From contig JAGPKW010000063.1 of NCBI GenBank assembly GCA_018053685.1, positions 1 through 5,279 of the forward strand: a stretch of DNA of 5,279 bases. Reading direction: 5' to 3'. The notes beneath the pieces are model-generated. The model searched no databases and had not been told where the DNA came from. It saw only the letters and a program-made list of their open reading frames with translations. The translations under genes were made by a program, and so were the position numbers. The stretch is from Patescibacteria group bacterium (GTDB taxonomy: Bacteria > Patescibacteriota > Patescibacteriia > JAGPKW01). Of the stretch, positions 4,835 through 5,279 are shown piece after piece. Numbering within the stretch: the first letter of the stretch is position 1; every line of letters begins with the position of its first letter.

Positions 4835-4864
4835 ACTATCAATAATTAAAGATTAAGATAATAT

Positions 4865-5194
4865 ATGTTAACAATTAGACTACAAAGAATTGGAAAGAAA
4901 GCACAGCCTTCATATAGGCTAATAGTTTCTGAAAAATCAAAAGCCACAAATTCTTCAGTTCTTGAATATTTGGGGCATTATCATCCTGCAGATAAAGATA
5001 AAAAAATAGAATTAAATAAAGAAAAAATAGAGTACTGGTTGAATAAAGGTGCTCAGACATCAAAAACAGTTCATAATTTATTAGTAAAAAATAATATAAT
5101 AAAGGATAAGAAAGTTAAAGCTTTTTCAATCCCAACAAAAGTAAAGGAACATAAAGAGAAAATTGAGAAAAAAGCTAAAGCAGAAACAAAATAA
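4865..5194 (+). CDS. rpsP: Small ribosomal subunit protein bS16
   Basis: Structural protein of the 30S subunit that binds 16S rRNA and supports assembly. The N-terminus MLTIRLQRIGKKAQPSYRLI is the bS16 signature. YLGHYHP follows at about 35-41, and the second half has YWLNKGAQTSKTVHNLLVK, the conserved W-x3-GAQ-x2-TV-x2-LL motif. The core of about 80 residues matches the family; the final 30 or so residues form a Lys/Glu-rich tail (KVKEHKEKIEKKAKAETK), as found in many longer bS16 proteins. There is no SD; the start context is AATATATG, as in dnaK, hrcA and hsp20. It has its own promoter and is divergent from greA. The reading frame stays open for 27 codons after the TAA. Identification is firm. 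Confidence 0.97.
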   Translation: MLTIRLQRIGKKAQPSYRLIVSEKSKATNSSVLEYLGHYHPADKDKKIELNKEKIEYWLNKGAQTSKTVHNLLVKNNIIKDKKVKAFSIPTKVKEHKEKIEKKAKAETK

Positions 5195-5279
5195 TTAAAT
5201 AATAGATTAGTAGAAGCTAAAAGTGATTCAACGAAAAGGTCGATAAAAGTTATAAAATCGCTTCTAGCTAGATACTAAT
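5195..5279 (+). other. Sequence after rpsP, no gene identified before the window edge
   Basis: No start codon with a plausible ribosome binding site is found. AAGTGATT (5221-5228) can pair with AATCGCTT (5256-5263) with one G-U pair, but no T tract follows, so it is not a convincing terminator. TAGAAGC (5211-5217) and GCTTCTA (5260-5266) offer a competing 7-bp pairing. The stretch may be the leader of the next gene. Confidence 0.3.

Noticed and set aside
4875..5063. 62-codon minus-strand reading frame
   Set aside because: Antisense to the conserved core of rpsP with no start signals.
5211..5266. Terminator or small RNA after rpsP
   Set aside because: The pairings compete, include a G-U pair and a long loop, and are not followed by a T tract.
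1..5279. Alternative genetic code (UGA as an amino acid)
   Set aside because: No in-frame TGA occurs in the conserved genes, tryptophan uses TGG and all complete genes end in TAA, so the standard bacterial code explains everything. The window cannot show how UGA is read.

Overview
The window is AT-rich bacterial chromosome carrying a heat-shock cluster, three uncharacterised small genes and two housekeeping genes. Every one of the eight complete genes ends in TAA and no in-frame TGA is seen. The HrcA and GrpE sequences (short HrcA, YKKR/FVQFA-type GrpE), the Hsp20 N-terminus (KWEPFQLDDFFDDFF) and the DnaK hinge region resemble those of low-GC Candidate Phyla Radiation (Patescibacteria) genomes. 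That placement is an impression from recall, not a search. Other low-GC bacteria with a CIRCE/HrcA system remain possible.

Layout. Positions 1-1277 (minus) hold the first 425 residues of dnaK, cut by the window edge. Positions 1278-1449 are a structured intergenic region between dnaK and a plus-strand gene for an 80-residue cysteine-containing protein (1450-1692), which ends in a GC-rich terminator (1704-1740). Positions 1739-3428 (minus) are hrcA-grpE-hsp20, read in that order from a promoter embedded in a CIRCE operator (3459-3485). Upstream, also on the minus strand, are two small membrane-protein genes (3562-3840 and 3942-4124), each with its own promoter, strong Shine-Dalgarno (SD) sequence and terminator. 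greA (4187-4657, minus) and rpsP (4865-5194, plus) are transcribed divergently from well-formed sigma-70-type promoters.

How it fits together. HrcA should repress its own operon through CIRCE and so set the level of GrpE and Hsp20. GrpE is the nucleotide exchange factor for DnaK, and Hsp20 holds unfolded clients for the DnaK system. No CIRCE is seen before dnaK, which instead has a different inverted repeat next to a TATAAT box. The small plus-strand gene sits antisense between hsp20 and dnaK, so a transcript running from hsp20 into dnaK would cross it.

Two initiation styles are visible. dnaK, hrcA, hsp20 and rpsP share an AATATATG start context, mostly without an SD sequence. The three unknown small genes have perfect AGGAGG sites 4-5 nt from ATG. 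The region is compact: terminators and the next promoters touch or overlap. No tRNA, rRNA, CRISPR array or insertion sequence is seen.
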